DNA of 64,000 nt, taken from the NCBI GenBank assembly GCA_910586015.1, contig CAJUGJ010000017.1, forward strand, positions 1 through 64,000, written 5' to 3'. Position numbers and translations under genes: made by a program. Shown one piece after another: positions 35,116-43,852 of this stretch. The stretch comes from an uncultured Lachnospiraceae bacterium (GTDB lineage: Bacteria > Bacillota > Clostridia > Lachnospirales > Lachnospiraceae). The first letter of the stretch is position 1; the number at the start of each line of letters is the position of its first letter. The notes under the pieces are model-generated. The model worked only from the letters and a program-made list of their open reading frames with translations. It was not told the DNA's origin and did not search any database.

Positions 35116-35829
35116 TTAAGTTCTCCTCTCCCGCATATGATAAAGTAATGCTTTGTGGAAATCTTTTTCACGCAGTCGTGAAATAGGGACATTGTTTCCC
35201 TGTGATAAAGTTATTTGTCCTAGGCTATAGCTACGGACATAATCTAAGTTGACAAGATAACTTCTATGACAACGAAAGAATCGTTTATCCACTTGTTTTT
35301 CTAATTCATTTAACTTGTTATAGTAATCAATGACTGTTCCATCATTTTGATGAATAAAAATCTTTCGACCAATTACTTCGAAGTATATAATTTTGGATAG
35401 AGTAATAACTTCACAGGAGTTACTCCTCTTTACAACAAGATTTTTACTCATCCTTTGCTTTAAATATTCCATTGCCCTATCCATTGTCCGTTTAAAATGA
35501 TTACTGTCCAACGGTTTAATTAAATAGTCATAAGCTTGAACTTCAAAGGCATCAAATACACACTCCTTTAATACTGTCACAAATACTAATAAACTGTGAT
35601 TTCCCTGTTGTCGCAGTCTTTTAGCAGTTATCATGCCATCAGGTTGTTCCATTTGAATATCCAAAAAAATTAAATCAAAGTCATTATGATTTTCTAAAAG
35701 GGATTGTCCATTTTCGAAATGACTGATATGATAAGAAATCATAGAATTGTCATCCATATATTTTGAAACAAAAGTAGAAATTTCATTTATCATAAATGGT
35801 TCGTCATCACAAACTGCAAATTTTATCAT
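35116..35829 (-). CDS. LytTR-family response regulator
   Basis: 237 residues. Receiver domain (about 1-120) with the acidic pair CDDE (residues 6-9), the phosphoacceptor aspartate in DLIFLDIQM and the conserved lysine in DYLIKPL. A LytTR DNA-binding domain (about 140-235) follows, ending FRCHRSYLVNLDYV. It is the partner of the downstream kinase, like AgrA/AgrC. Start 35829 has GGAGAACA directly before it. The leader contains the element shared with the carboxypeptidase gene. Confidence 0.92.
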   Translation of the reverse strand: MIKFAVCDDEPFMINEISTFVSKYMDDNSMISYHISHFENGQSLLENHNDFDLIFLDIQMEQPDGMITAKRLRQQGNHSLLVFVTVLKECVFDAFEVQAYDYLIKPLDSNHFKRTMDRAMEYLKQRMSKNLVVKRSNSCEVITLSKIIYFEVIGRKIFIHQNDGTVIDYYNKLNELEKQVDKRFFRCHRSYLVNLDYVRSYSLGQITLSQGNNVPISRLREKDFHKALLYHMRERRT

Positions 35830-35838
35830 TGTTCTCCA

Positions 35839-35875
35839 CATTTCTGCACGGCTTTTTGTGTATATCAAGTTTGTG
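35839..35875 (-). repeat. Leader sequence shared with the carboxypeptidase gene
   Basis: Matches 6163-6199 at 33 of 37 bases, the same distance class from a start codon. It includes CACAAACTTGATATACACAA and CGTGCAGAAATG. Confidence 0.7.
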
Positions 35876-35929
35876 GACGCCATGCAGACACAAACCTGTC
35901 ACTACACTATTTTTGAGAAATGAAATAAC

Positions 35930-35998
35930 AGGAGCTGTTGCAAAATAAAATTTTATACCATATTTATGGTAGTGAAATCTTATTTTGCAACAGCTCCT
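35930..35998 (-). terminator. Long hairpin terminator
   Basis: AGGAGCTGTTGCAAAATAA pairs with its complement around a second inner stem (ATACCAT with ATGGTA). It lies just after the stop of the gene at 36029 and before the LytTR regulator. Confidence 0.8.
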
Positions 35999-36028
35999 TA
36001 CAGTATCTTTTTTATGAGAGAAAAGAAA

Positions 36029-36610
36029 TTATGCCTCTTCTTCTAATCCGTTTTTCCACTTCTCCATCTTTTCGATTGCAGTATCAATGGTATCTTTACA
36101 AATACCCGGAAGCTCTCCGCCCCATGCTTTCGTTGCCTGATCAAACCCTTTTTTCATAGCATTAATCAGTTCGTCTGCTTTGGTGGCATCTCCACCAGAT
36201 AAAGCCTGTGCAAAAGAAACAAGACGATCGGAAGTTTGTTTTACACCCCAATAACCATCCTCTGAAATATCCTTTTGTGCCTGTGCTCTAGTTTCAGGAT
36301 CTACATTTAATTTACCTTCTCTTAATAAAGAAAAAATGTCATTTCCTTTATTAGAAGCCTGCCCCTGTTTTGTCATCATCTTTTCTACAAGGGAACGAAG
36401 CTGTGCTTGACGATTTTGTAAATCAGACTTCATCTGTGCAACAATTGCACTATTCGATTTAGATGTATTGGTTGTATTATGGTTTTTTTCATAGGTAGCG
36501 GCTGGGGTAGTATTATTTGTTGATTTTTCTTGACTAGCTCTGGTATTAGAAGTTTGAGTAGTACTTTCATATACAGTATTGTTTACACTATTTACACTAT
36601 TAACTGCCAT
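36029..36610 (-). CDS. Hypothetical protein under a possible flagellar sigma factor
   Basis: 193 residues, no signal peptide, no recognised family. Residues 1-55 are Asn/Ser/Thr-rich and likely disordered. Residues 58-85 are helical, and the rest (about 95-190) is a compact helical domain with GYWGVKQTSDRLVSFAQALS and AWGGELPGICKDTID. GGAGGACAATT precedes the ATG. A TTAA-N16-GCCGATAA promoter lies about 100 bases upstream, which suggests co-regulation with motility genes. The role is unknown. Confidence 0.7.
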   Translation of the reverse strand: MAVNSVNSVNNTVYESTTQTSNTRASQEKSTNNTTPAATYEKNHNTTNTSKSNSAIVAQMKSDLQNRQAQLRSLVEKMMTKQGQASNKGNDIFSLLREGKLNVDPETRAQAQKDISEDGYWGVKQTSDRLVSFAQALSGGDATKADELINAMKKGFDQATKAWGGELPGICKDTIDTAIEKMEKWKNGLEEEA

Positions 36611-36660
36611 AATTGTCCTCCATTCTGCCGATATACGGCTCTATTTATAATAAATATTTT

Positions 36661-36698
36661 TTAATACGGAGAGCAAACATAAATACGCTCTGTCCGTA
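36661..36698 (-). other. Hairpin in the leader of the 36029 gene
   Basis: ACGGA-AGAGC pairs with GCTCT-CCGT in the roughly 100-base leader. A second short palindrome (GCCGTATATCGGC) lies nearer the start codon. A regulatory role is possible. Confidence 0.4.
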
Positions 36699-36711
36699 GT
36701 TTCTATAAATT

Positions 36712-36739
36712 TTATCGGCAGGAGCAGAAAAAAAATTAA
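36712..36739 (-). promoter_or_regulatory. Candidate sigma-28 (FliA/SigD) promoter
   Basis: On the minus strand TTAA, 16-base spacer, GCCGATAA. The -10 is a full match to the sigma-28 consensus; the -35 is one base off TAAA. Confidence 0.55.
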
Positions 36740-36758
36740 CCATTTTTAAGCATTGTGT

Positions 36759-38561
36759 TCATTTTTTCAAGGATTGAATTTGTTCAGCGAGATCATTTAA
36801 ATATACCCACCGTTCCATCTTTTTCTCCATCTGCTGTTCAAGTTCTTCTTTTTCTTTTGTAAGTTTTGTCAGAGCAGAATAATCAGAAGAGGATTTCGCA
36901 ATTTGTAGATTAATTTCTTTTTGTTTTTCTTCTAAAGAAGCAATTTCTTCATCAATCGTTTCATATTCTCTTTGTTCCTGATAAGTAAATTTCAGTTTTG
37001 GTTCTTTTTGTTTCCAGTCAGTTTTTGTAGAACGCTTTTCAGAAGATTTTATTTCTGATAGAACAGATACATCAGATAGAGTGGTAGCCTTATAATCACT
37101 ATAATTGCCTTCGTACTGAACAATTTTACCGTCTTTTTCAAAAGCAAAAATCCGTTGAGCTATTTTATCTAAAAAATATCGGTCATGAGAAACTGCTATA
37201 ACGATACCAGAAAATGTTGTTAAATAATCTTCTAAAATAGTTAAAGTTTGAATATCTAAATCATTAGTTGGCTCATCAAAAACTAAGATATTTGGAGCAT
37301 CCATCAATATTTTTAATAGAGAAAGACGACGCTTTTCCCCTCCAGAGAGCTTTCCAATCAAAGAGTATTGTAATGCTCCAGTAAATAAAAATTTTTCACA
37401 CATCTGAGAGGCTGTAATGGCTCCTTGTGTAGTTTCGATAATTTCAGCAGTTTGTCGAATATAGTCGATCACTCGAATCTGATCGTTTAAAGATTCATTC
37501 TCTTGAGAAAAGTAACCGATTTTTATGGTACTTCCACGTTCTATCTTTCCCTCGTCAGGACACAGAGAACCTATTAAAATTTTTAATAAAGTCGATTTAC
37601 CACAACCATTTGCTCCAATAATTCCAATTCGATCATTTGGAAGCAGAATATAAGAAAAATCTTTGATTAGAATACGTCCATCATAACTTTTTGAAATGTG
37701 TTCTAAGGCGATAGTCTTTTTTCCAAGGCGAGAAAATACAGAATTGATTTCAACCTGAGCATCTGTTTCTGGCTTTTCCCGATCTCTAAGTGCTTCAAAT
37801 CTTGCAATATGAGCCTTTTGTTTTGTAGAACGTGCTCTTGCTCCTCGCATCATCCACTCTAATTCTGTTTTAAAAAGACTTTTTGCTTTGCGTTCTGTTG
37901 CCAATATGATCTCTTCTCTTTCTGCCTTACGTGCAAGAAAACCAGAATAATTAGTCTGATAGGAATATAGTTTTCCTTTGTCTAATTCCCAGATCTTATT
38001 ACTAACCCGATCTAAAAAATAACGGTCATGGGTGATCATCACAAACGCACCTCGAAATTTTTTTAGATAAGCTTCCAACCATTCTGTCATTTCACTGTCA
38101 AGATGGTTTGTTGGCTCGTCAAGAATAAGAAGATCTGCCGGAGTAAGTAAAGTTTGAACCAAAGCAACGCGTTTTTTTTGACCTCCAGATAGAATATCTG
38201 GTGATTGTTCAGGGCAGTCAATTCCAAGTTTTAATAACATTGCCCTTGCTTCTCCCTCAATATTACGATAATCTTCTTGAGGGGATTTTTGATTATAAGT
38301 TATATTTTTCAGAATATTCTGTGAATAATCAAATACAGGTGTCTGTGCAAGATAGGCAATTCGGAGTGTTTTTCCTTTGGTGAGAGTTCCCTCGTCAGGC
38401 TGCTCTAAACCTGCAATAATCTTTAACAGTGTTGATTTTCCAGTACCATTGATTCCGATAAGTCCAATTTTATCTTCTTCATTAATACCAAGACTGACTT
38501 CAGAAAATAAAATTCGATCTGTATAACTTTTTTTGATATGCTCTAAAGTTAATAAATTCAT
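36759..38561 (-). CDS. ABC-F family ATPase (Uup-like)
   Basis: 600 residues with two ABC domains and no membrane part. Walker A: GINGTGKSTL and GANGCGKSTL. Signatures: LSGGQKKR and LSGGEKRR. Walker B: LLILDEPTNHLD and ILVFDEPTNDLD. The linker between the domains (about 220-275, rich in Arg/Lys) and the C-terminal coiled coil (about 530-600) fit the Uup/YdiF group, which binds ribosomes or branched nucleic acid. This is a cytoplasmic housekeeping factor; an antibiotic-protection role is less likely given the coiled-coil tail. Confidence 0.92.
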   Translation of the reverse strand: MNLLTLEHIKKSYTDRILFSEVSLGINEEDKIGLIGINGTGKSTLLKIIAGLEQPDEGTLTKGKTLRIAYLAQTPVFDYSQNILKNITYNQKSPQEDYRNIEGEARAMLLKLGIDCPEQSPDILSGGQKKRVALVQTLLTPADLLILDEPTNHLDSEMTEWLEAYLKKFRGAFVMITHDRYFLDRVSNKIWELDKGKLYSYQTNYSGFLARKAEREEIILATERKAKSLFKTELEWMMRGARARSTKQKAHIARFEALRDREKPETDAQVEINSVFSRLGKKTIALEHISKSYDGRILIKDFSYILLPNDRIGIIGANGCGKSTLLKILIGSLCPDEGKIERGSTIKIGYFSQENESLNDQIRVIDYIRQTAEIIETTQGAITASQMCEKFLFTGALQYSLIGKLSGGEKRRLSLLKILMDAPNILVFDEPTNDLDIQTLTILEDYLTTFSGIVIAVSHDRYFLDKIAQRIFAFEKDGKIVQYEGNYSDYKATTLSDVSVLSEIKSSEKRSTKTDWKQKEPKLKFTYQEQREYETIDEEIASLEEKQKEINLQIAKSSSDYSALTKLTKEKEELEQQMEKKMERWVYLNDLAEQIQSLKK

Positions 38562-38666
38562 AAATACCTCAGTTTATTTTTATTCATTTTATAGTAGTAT
38601 TTTGAGAATAGGACAAAAAACTTTTGTTATATACGACTTTGCAGATGACTTTTAGTAAACAAAAAT

Positions 38667-39224
38667 TTATCTCTTAATTTCTCGTATCATAGAATACTCG
38701 TTTAATAAAGTTCCATCTTTTAATCGAATTGCATTGGGCTTTACACCAGTTATTTTAAAGCCCATTTTTTCATATAACGCTCTTGCTCTAGTATTTCCTT
38801 CTATAAATTCTAATTCTATCTGCAATATGTTTATATTATTCTCCGCAATATGGATTAACTCTTGGAAAAGTCTTGTTCCAATACCCTGATTCCAAAATTC
38901 GCTTAATAATGCAATCGCAACATTTGCACGATGTCTTGTTTTTATTTTTTTACTCCATGTAATCTGACAATTTCCAGCAACTTTTCCTTCAACCAAACAT
39001 ATAAGCATAGCTTCGTTATCAGCTTCATTTATTCTATCAAAAAGAACTTTTTCACCTTCAGCAGTATATTTACTACACTCCTCAGGATATCGTAAAATAA
39101 AATCCGTTTCGCCTGCCGAAATAGATAGATAATCTAACATTCCCTGAATATCTTCATCTCTTGGACTACGAATCAATGCCATTCTTCCATCTTTAAGTTT
39201 ATATTCAATATCCTTTATAACCAT
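38667..39224 (-). CDS. GNAT acetyltransferase
   Basis: 185 residues, single GNAT domain. The acetyl-CoA loop is LLSEFWNQGIGTRLFQELI, followed by GNTRARALYEKMGFKITG. It resembles the RimJ/RimL-like small N-acetyltransferases; the substrate is unknown. GGAGG precedes the ATG. Confidence 0.88.
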   Translation of the reverse strand: MVIKDIEYKLKDGRMALIRSPRDEDIQGMLDYLSISAGETDFILRYPEECSKYTAEGEKVLFDRINEADNEAMLICLVEGKVAGNCQITWSKKIKTRHRANVAIALLSEFWNQGIGTRLFQELIHIAENNINILQIELEFIEGNTRARALYEKMGFKITGVKPNAIRLKDGTLLNEYSMIREIKR

Positions 39225-39506
39225 ATTCTACCTCCGCCAATTACGCCATTTAGATGTCAGATTACCAAAATAATTATTTTTATAAGAAAATGTTTATAAT
39301 AAATATATATTAAATCTTTATTTAACAGTTTTATATTATATCGACTGAATTTATTTTATCATATGGTTTGTTTATTGTCAATCTAAAGCAAGATTTTGGC
39401 ACGACAAAGGTATGAATTTAGTTAGTTAGATGACAATACTCATATAAGTGTGATAAAATTATAACTGATTCTATCCTAAAAAATCATATAAAAGAGGGGG
39501 AAAGTT

Positions 39507-40313
39507 ATGGAGAATAATGAGTTATATACACTTTTAGAGTTACCAGAGGAAGTAATATATAAATTAAATATATATTCTAAAAATAGAAAAAACACATTCA
39601 AAATAGATTTCAATGATTTAATGAAAAATAATGAAATAATACAAAAATTAGACCAATTAATTAAAGATGAGGTTGGACAGGATATAGATGGAATCAAAAC
39701 TTTATATGAGCAGTTAAATATAGCAAGACAATCTTTTGAGGAATATCAAAGAAAAGGAATTCCTATTTCTATTTTTATTGATACAATGAAATTTTGTACA
39801 AGATTTTTGATAGAATATTATAACACATATACTTGTTATCGTTTTGTATGGGGTTGGTGGTTTCCTAGACAATTATGTTTAAAAGAATTTAGAATTGGGG
39901 CTTTAGAATATGAATATTGTGAAGGAAAATATATTAATATCCACATTCCATCAGATGCCAACCTTTCAAAACAATCAGTTCTAAAATCACTTTCTGAATT
40001 CAAAGATTTTTGTAATAAATATTATCCAGAATGGATAAAACAAAAAATACAATGTGAATCTTGGCTATTATCTCCTGCTTTAAAAGATATATTAAATAAT
40101 CCTTCTAATATTTTAGAATTTCAAAAGCTGTTTGATATAATAGAAATAGATTATGAAAGTATGGCAGTATTAGATTGGGTATTTCCCGGGTTTCATGGTG
40201 TTTCAGAAAAACTTCCAGAAAAAACAAGCCTACAAAGAAATATGAAAAAATATTTATTGGAAGGTAAGAAAATAGGCTGGGCAAAAGGAATACTACAAAA
40301 AGATTATAGATGA
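39507..40313 (+). CDS. Acyltransferase-like protein (NAT_N / GNAT_C type)
   Basis: 268 residues. Resembles the two-part Firmicute acyltransferase-domain proteins: a helical N-terminal domain (about 1-125) and a GNAT-like C-terminal domain (about 130-265). Typical stretches are WWFPRQLCLKEFRIGALEYE, NIHIPSDANL and SWLLSPALKDIL. Activity and substrate are unknown. AGAGGGGGAAAG lies before the ATG. The 280 bases upstream are AT-rich and hold no other gene. Confidence 0.72.
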   Translation: MENNELYTLLELPEEVIYKLNIYSKNRKNTFKIDFNDLMKNNEIIQKLDQLIKDEVGQDIDGIKTLYEQLNIARQSFEEYQRKGIPISIFIDTMKFCTRFLIEYYNTYTCYRFVWGWWFPRQLCLKEFRIGALEYEYCEGKYINIHIPSDANLSKQSVLKSLSEFKDFCNKYYPEWIKQKIQCESWLLSPALKDILNNPSNILEFQKLFDIIEIDYESMAVLDWVFPGFHGVSEKLPEKTSLQRNMKKYLLEGKKIGWAKGILQKDYR

Positions 40314-40369
40314 AAGTGAAAAGGAGCTGTTACACTAAGGATTCAATATACAAGATATAGGATGAAATC

Positions 40370-40594
40370 CTACAATATCCTGTGTCTGATTTCCTTTACA
40401 ATATAGATTCGCATACTTCCTGATAATACAATAATTGCTCCTTGACACTGCATACTAGAACGATGTATGATTTGTCCTTTACTATAAGCTATATCAATAC
40501 TTCCATGAATGAAACTATCTTTTTCACTATCTGAAAGCTTGTCCCAAAAAGAAAAGGTATTAGCAAACAGTGTTCCTTTCAAAATAATCACCAC
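40370..40594 (-). pseudogene. Truncated Crp/Fnr-type regulator
   Basis: The first 74 residues look like the cNMP-binding beta-roll start of a Crp/Fnr protein (FSFWDKLSDSEKDSFIHG, then GAIIVLSGSMRIYIV). The reading then ends at a stop, so the effector core and the DNA-binding helix-turn-helix are missing. The 5' end looks complete, with GAGGTGG before a TTG at about 40582. A hairpin (GATATAGGAT with ATCCTACAATATC) overlaps the break. Confidence 0.6.
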
Positions 40595-40741
40595 CTCATT
40601 GAAAAAATGACTGATAATATACTTATAATTTTATTATACATCTATAGAATGATTTTAGAAATATGTTTTTATTAATACTCAACCTCAAATTTTTAATAAA
40701 AATATATTTCTACATTTGTTATGATTTATATACAGCAATAC

Positions 40742-40770
40742 TTGTATTCTTTTTAAAAATAGAATATAAT
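40742..40770 (+). promoter_or_regulatory. Promoter of yqeY
   Basis: TTGTAT, 17-base spacer, TATAAT, 37 bases before the start codon. Confidence 0.7.
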
Positions 40771-40806
40771 AAAAACTGAAATTTTTAAAGAAAGGGAGCT
40801 GGTATT

Positions 40807-41259
40807 ATGACAAGAATTGACGAAGTACGTGCAGAAATGATAGCTGCTATGAAAGCAGGGGATAAACCAAAAAAGGATGCACTTTCGGCATTATTGGCAG
40901 CACTTAAAAATAAGGCGATTGATACTAGACAAGATCTAACACAAGAGGAGGAAGACAAAGTAGTGATAAAAGAGATTAAACAGTTAAAGGAAACATTGGA
41001 TTTAGCTCCAGAAGATCGTACAGACATTAAAGATGAATGTAATTTAAGAATTTCTGTTTTAGAAAAATTTGCTCCAAAAATGTTAAATGAGGAAGAAATT
41101 CAAAAGATTATTCAGGAAGTTTTGAATAAGTTAGGAATTGAAGTTCCAGATTTAAAAGACAAAGGAAAGATTATAAAAGAGGTTATGGAACAAGTAAAGG
41201 GAAGAGTAGACAGCAAAACTTTAAACGATATTATTTCTAAATTATTTAAAAAAGATTAG
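40807..41259 (+). CDS. yqeY: GatB/YqeY domain protein
   Basis: 150 residues, the usual size of YqeY. Helical N-terminal domain with MKAGDKPKKDALSALLAALK and a C-terminal helical bundle ending VKGRVDSKTLNDIISKLF, like the tail of the GatB amidotransferase subunit. It may bind tRNA or aid transamidation; its exact role is not established. The HD-domain gene follows after 24 bases, so the two probably form an operon. Confidence 0.92.
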   Translation: MTRIDEVRAEMIAAMKAGDKPKKDALSALLAALKNKAIDTRQDLTQEEEDKVVIKEIKQLKETLDLAPEDRTDIKDECNLRISVLEKFAPKMLNEEEIQKIIQEVLNKLGIEVPDLKDKGKIIKEVMEQVKGRVDSKTLNDIISKLFKKD

Positions 41260-41283
41260 GCACAAAATAAGTGAGGAATTTTA

Positions 41284-41859
41284 ATGGTAACAGGAGTAAC
41301 AAGAGAACAGGCATTAACGCTGTTAAAAAAATATAATAAAGAGCCATTTCATCTTCTTCACGCGTTTACAGTAGAAGGTGTTATGAAGTGGTATGCAAAG
41401 GAATTAGGATATGAACAAGAAGCTTGGGGAATAGCAGGACTTCTACATGATATAGATTTCGAACTATATCCAGAAGAACACTGCAAAAAAGCACCTGAAC
41501 TTCTTGCAGAAATTGGTGCAAATGAAGAATTAATTCATGCAGTTGTAAGTCATGGATATGGATTGTGTACAGATGTAGAGCCTGTTCACGAGATGGAAAA
41601 GATTTTATTTGCAACGGATGAATTAACAGGATTAATTGGTGCTGCCGCAAAAATGCGACCATCAGGCAGTGTATCGGATATGGAAGTTTCCAGTCTAAAG
41701 AAAAAATTTAAGGATAAAAGATTTGCTGCTGGATGTTCAAGAGACGTCATAAAACAAGGGGCAGAGCGTCTTGGATGGGACTTAGAGGACTTATTTGAAA
41801 AGACAATTTCTGCAATGCGTTTTTGTGAAACTTTTGTTCAAAGCCAGATCGAACAATAA
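41284..41859 (+). CDS. HD-domain phosphohydrolase-like protein
   Basis: 191 residues. The HD motif is in GIAGLLHDIDFELYPEEHC, with further ligands in AVVSHGY and FATDELTG, so the metal site looks intact. Proteins of this type often cleave phosphate from nucleotides; the substrate is not known. GAGGAA precedes the ATG. It follows yqeY. Confidence 0.85.
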   Translation: MVTGVTREQALTLLKKYNKEPFHLLHAFTVEGVMKWYAKELGYEQEAWGIAGLLHDIDFELYPEEHCKKAPELLAEIGANEELIHAVVSHGYGLCTDVEPVHEMEKILFATDELTGLIGAAAKMRPSGSVSDMEVSSLKKKFKDKRFAAGCSRDVIKQGAERLGWDLEDLFEKTISAMRFCETFVQSQIEQ

Positions 41860-41955
41860 TAATTCTTAAAAGAAACGAATAAAATAAAAAATAAGTCATA
41901 TACTGCTTCTAGGAGAATTTATTAGCGGGAAAGAGCCGCAATTAAGGAGGCAGTT

Positions 41956-43266
41956 ATGACAGAATATCAACGTTTTATTGCCTATTTACATGAATATGGA
42001 CAAGATGGAATAAAAAATAGTGCGGGCCATTTGCGGGTGGAATTGCGACAGGGAAAATGTCGAATGACTGTAAAAATTCGTGCAAAGCGAATGTTAGGTT
42101 CGTGTAAATTATATTTTTACATACGAAAACCGGATCAGATGATCGGTTTTCAAATTGGGGAAACAAACTTAGTAAATGGAGAAGCAGAATTTAGTTTTGA
42201 AGCAGATGCTTCCAACCTTGCAGGAAAAAAAGAAACATTTGAACAGGTAAATGGACTATTGATTTTTGGAAATACAAAAGAATATCTTGCTGCCGATTGG
42301 AATAATGAAGATGTTACTGTAGCAGAAGCAGCCACTATTAATTCAAAAGTTCATTCTCAAAAAGCAACAAGTATAAATTCGAAAGTTGATCCTACACAAG
42401 AAAAAGGACAAAATGTTTCTGTAGAAAATAAAGCACAAAATATTTCGGAAGAAAAACAGGAAACCGTAAAACAAGTAGATTCTGATATTAAGACGATGGA
42501 AGTACAAAATCCACTACCTGATTTTTGGTCAGCCGCTAAAGATATTGTAAAGGGCATATTAAAAGGAGAACAGGAAAAAGAACCTTTACAGCAATTAGCA
42601 TCGGCATTGAGAGTAGGAAAAAATAAAGAAACACAATCTGTAACAGATCCTCAAAAAGAGGAAAGCGAAATATCTTCTACAAAATCAGAAATATCAGAAG
42701 TAAAAGTAACAGAGGAAGCAATAGAAACAGCGGCAACAGTAGAAATGGTGAAAGAAGAGAAAGAGGAATTACCAAAGCAGCCAGAGATAGAAGAATCAGC
42801 AAAAGGACAGGAATCTTCTGAAAAATCGGATGTTCAGGGAACAGCAATAGAATCTCTTAATTCCACTACAAGACCATACTGTACAAATCGTAGGCTTCCG
42901 TGGCAAGATGCTCCAGAGGCAAGAGAAATTTTGGATACTGGAATGAAGATATATCCTTTTCAGGATGGAGAACTTGCAGAATGTGTTCGAATAGAGCCAA
43001 GAGATATTGGAAGACTTCCAATGGAATATTGGAAACTTGGAAATAACAGTTTTCTTTTACATGGTTACTGCAATTATAAGTATTTACTTTTTGCAAAACG
43101 CATGAACCGAATTCGATGTGAATATTTAATTATGGTTCCCGGAATCTATCAACAAAAAGAACGAATGATGGCACGAATGTTTGGCTTTGAACAATTCAAA
43201 TGTGCTAGACGAAGAGAACAACGTCCGGGAGAATTTGGATATTGGTATATGACATTAATTTTTTGA
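41956..43266 (+). CDS. Lachnospiraceae-type two-domain protein with long acidic linker
   Basis: 436 residues. A conserved N-terminal beta domain (about 1-120: RVELRQGKCRMTVKIRAKRM and FSFEADASNL) is joined by a low-complexity Lys/Glu linker (about 125-300) to a conserved C-terminal domain (about 310-436: WKLGNNSFLLHGYCNYKYLL and MVPGIYQQKERMMARMFGF). It may match the DUF6128 family; this is recalled, not searched. No signal peptide or membrane segment. Function unknown. AAGGAGG precedes the ATG, and a strong terminator follows. Confidence 0.65.
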   Translation: MTEYQRFIAYLHEYGQDGIKNSAGHLRVELRQGKCRMTVKIRAKRMLGSCKLYFYIRKPDQMIGFQIGETNLVNGEAEFSFEADASNLAGKKETFEQVNGLLIFGNTKEYLAADWNNEDVTVAEAATINSKVHSQKATSINSKVDPTQEKGQNVSVENKAQNISEEKQETVKQVDSDIKTMEVQNPLPDFWSAAKDIVKGILKGEQEKEPLQQLASALRVGKNKETQSVTDPQKEESEISSTKSEISEVKVTEEAIETAATVEMVKEEKEELPKQPEIEESAKGQESSEKSDVQGTAIESLNSTTRPYCTNRRLPWQDAPEAREILDTGMKIYPFQDGELAECVRIEPRDIGRLPMEYWKLGNNSFLLHGYCNYKYLLFAKRMNRIRCEYLIMVPGIYQQKERMMARMFGFEQFKCARRREQRPGEFGYWYMTLIF

Positions 43267-43272
43267 CATCGC

Positions 43273-43317
43273 AAAAAGTGCCACAAAATATAATCTTATA
43301 TATTCTGCGGCACTTTT
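43273..43317. terminator. Bidirectional intrinsic terminator
   Basis: AAAAAGTGCCACAAAATATA pairs with TATATTCTGCGGCACTTTTT between convergent genes. Confidence 0.88.
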
Positions 43318-43318
43318 T

Positions 43319-43651
43319 TCATATTTTTTCGAACTGTTCTACATTGATCACAAAGATTGTAGCCCCACCAACATCGACATGAAGAGGTATGACTGTGCAG
43401 TTTTCCATAGGCATTGTTCCTGCATATGGCATATTATAAGTGATCTGCTTTCTCTGACCACATTCCTGCTTAATGATCTCGATTACCTGATTGACAAATT
43501 GGTCTTCTGTTCCAATCAAGAGAGTTGTGTTGCCTCGGCGGAGAAAGCCTCCAGTTGTTGCAAGTTTTGTTACACTGAATCGATGCTTCGTCAATTCTTC
43601 GGTTACGGCATTTCCGTCTTCTGCATGGACAATTGCATAAATCAGTTTCAT
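43319..43651 (-). CDS. darA: Cyclic-di-AMP receptor, PII-like (DarA/PstA)
   Basis: 110 residues with the PII-like ferredoxin fold: KLIYAIVHAEDGNAVTEEL, the TTGGFLRRGNTTLLIG loop that contacts c-di-AMP, and the final HVDVGGATIFVINVEQFEKI. Conserved throughout Firmicutes; binds c-di-AMP in the cytoplasm, with an output not settled. The IS607 element sits just upstream, within about 50 bases, and may have separated it from former neighbours. Confidence 0.92.
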   Translation of the reverse strand: MKLIYAIVHAEDGNAVTEELTKHRFSVTKLATTGGFLRRGNTTLLIGTEDQFVNQVIEIIKQECGQRKQITYNMPYAGTMPMENCTVIPLHVDVGGATIFVINVEQFEKI

Positions 43652-43852
43652 AAAATCACCTGTACCTTTCTGCTACTCAAAATATGGACAAATAGATCCA
43701 TACCGAGATATTGGAAGTCTTCACAAACATTCCTTACTGTTTCATCGTGTATGCTTTTGTGGCTGTTGCCAGCTCACTACTCACAGGTTCTTGTACACTC
43801 TACAGTCGTAAATTCCCGACTAAGCCATCGGTACCTACTTACATATGCCTGA

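Noticed and set aside
43652..43700. Similarity of bases before darA (CTGCTACTCAAAAT) to those beside the GGDEF gene start (CTGCCACTCAAAAT)
   Set aside because: It may mark a preferred target of IS607 or a common start-site context, but the match is too short to define a feature.
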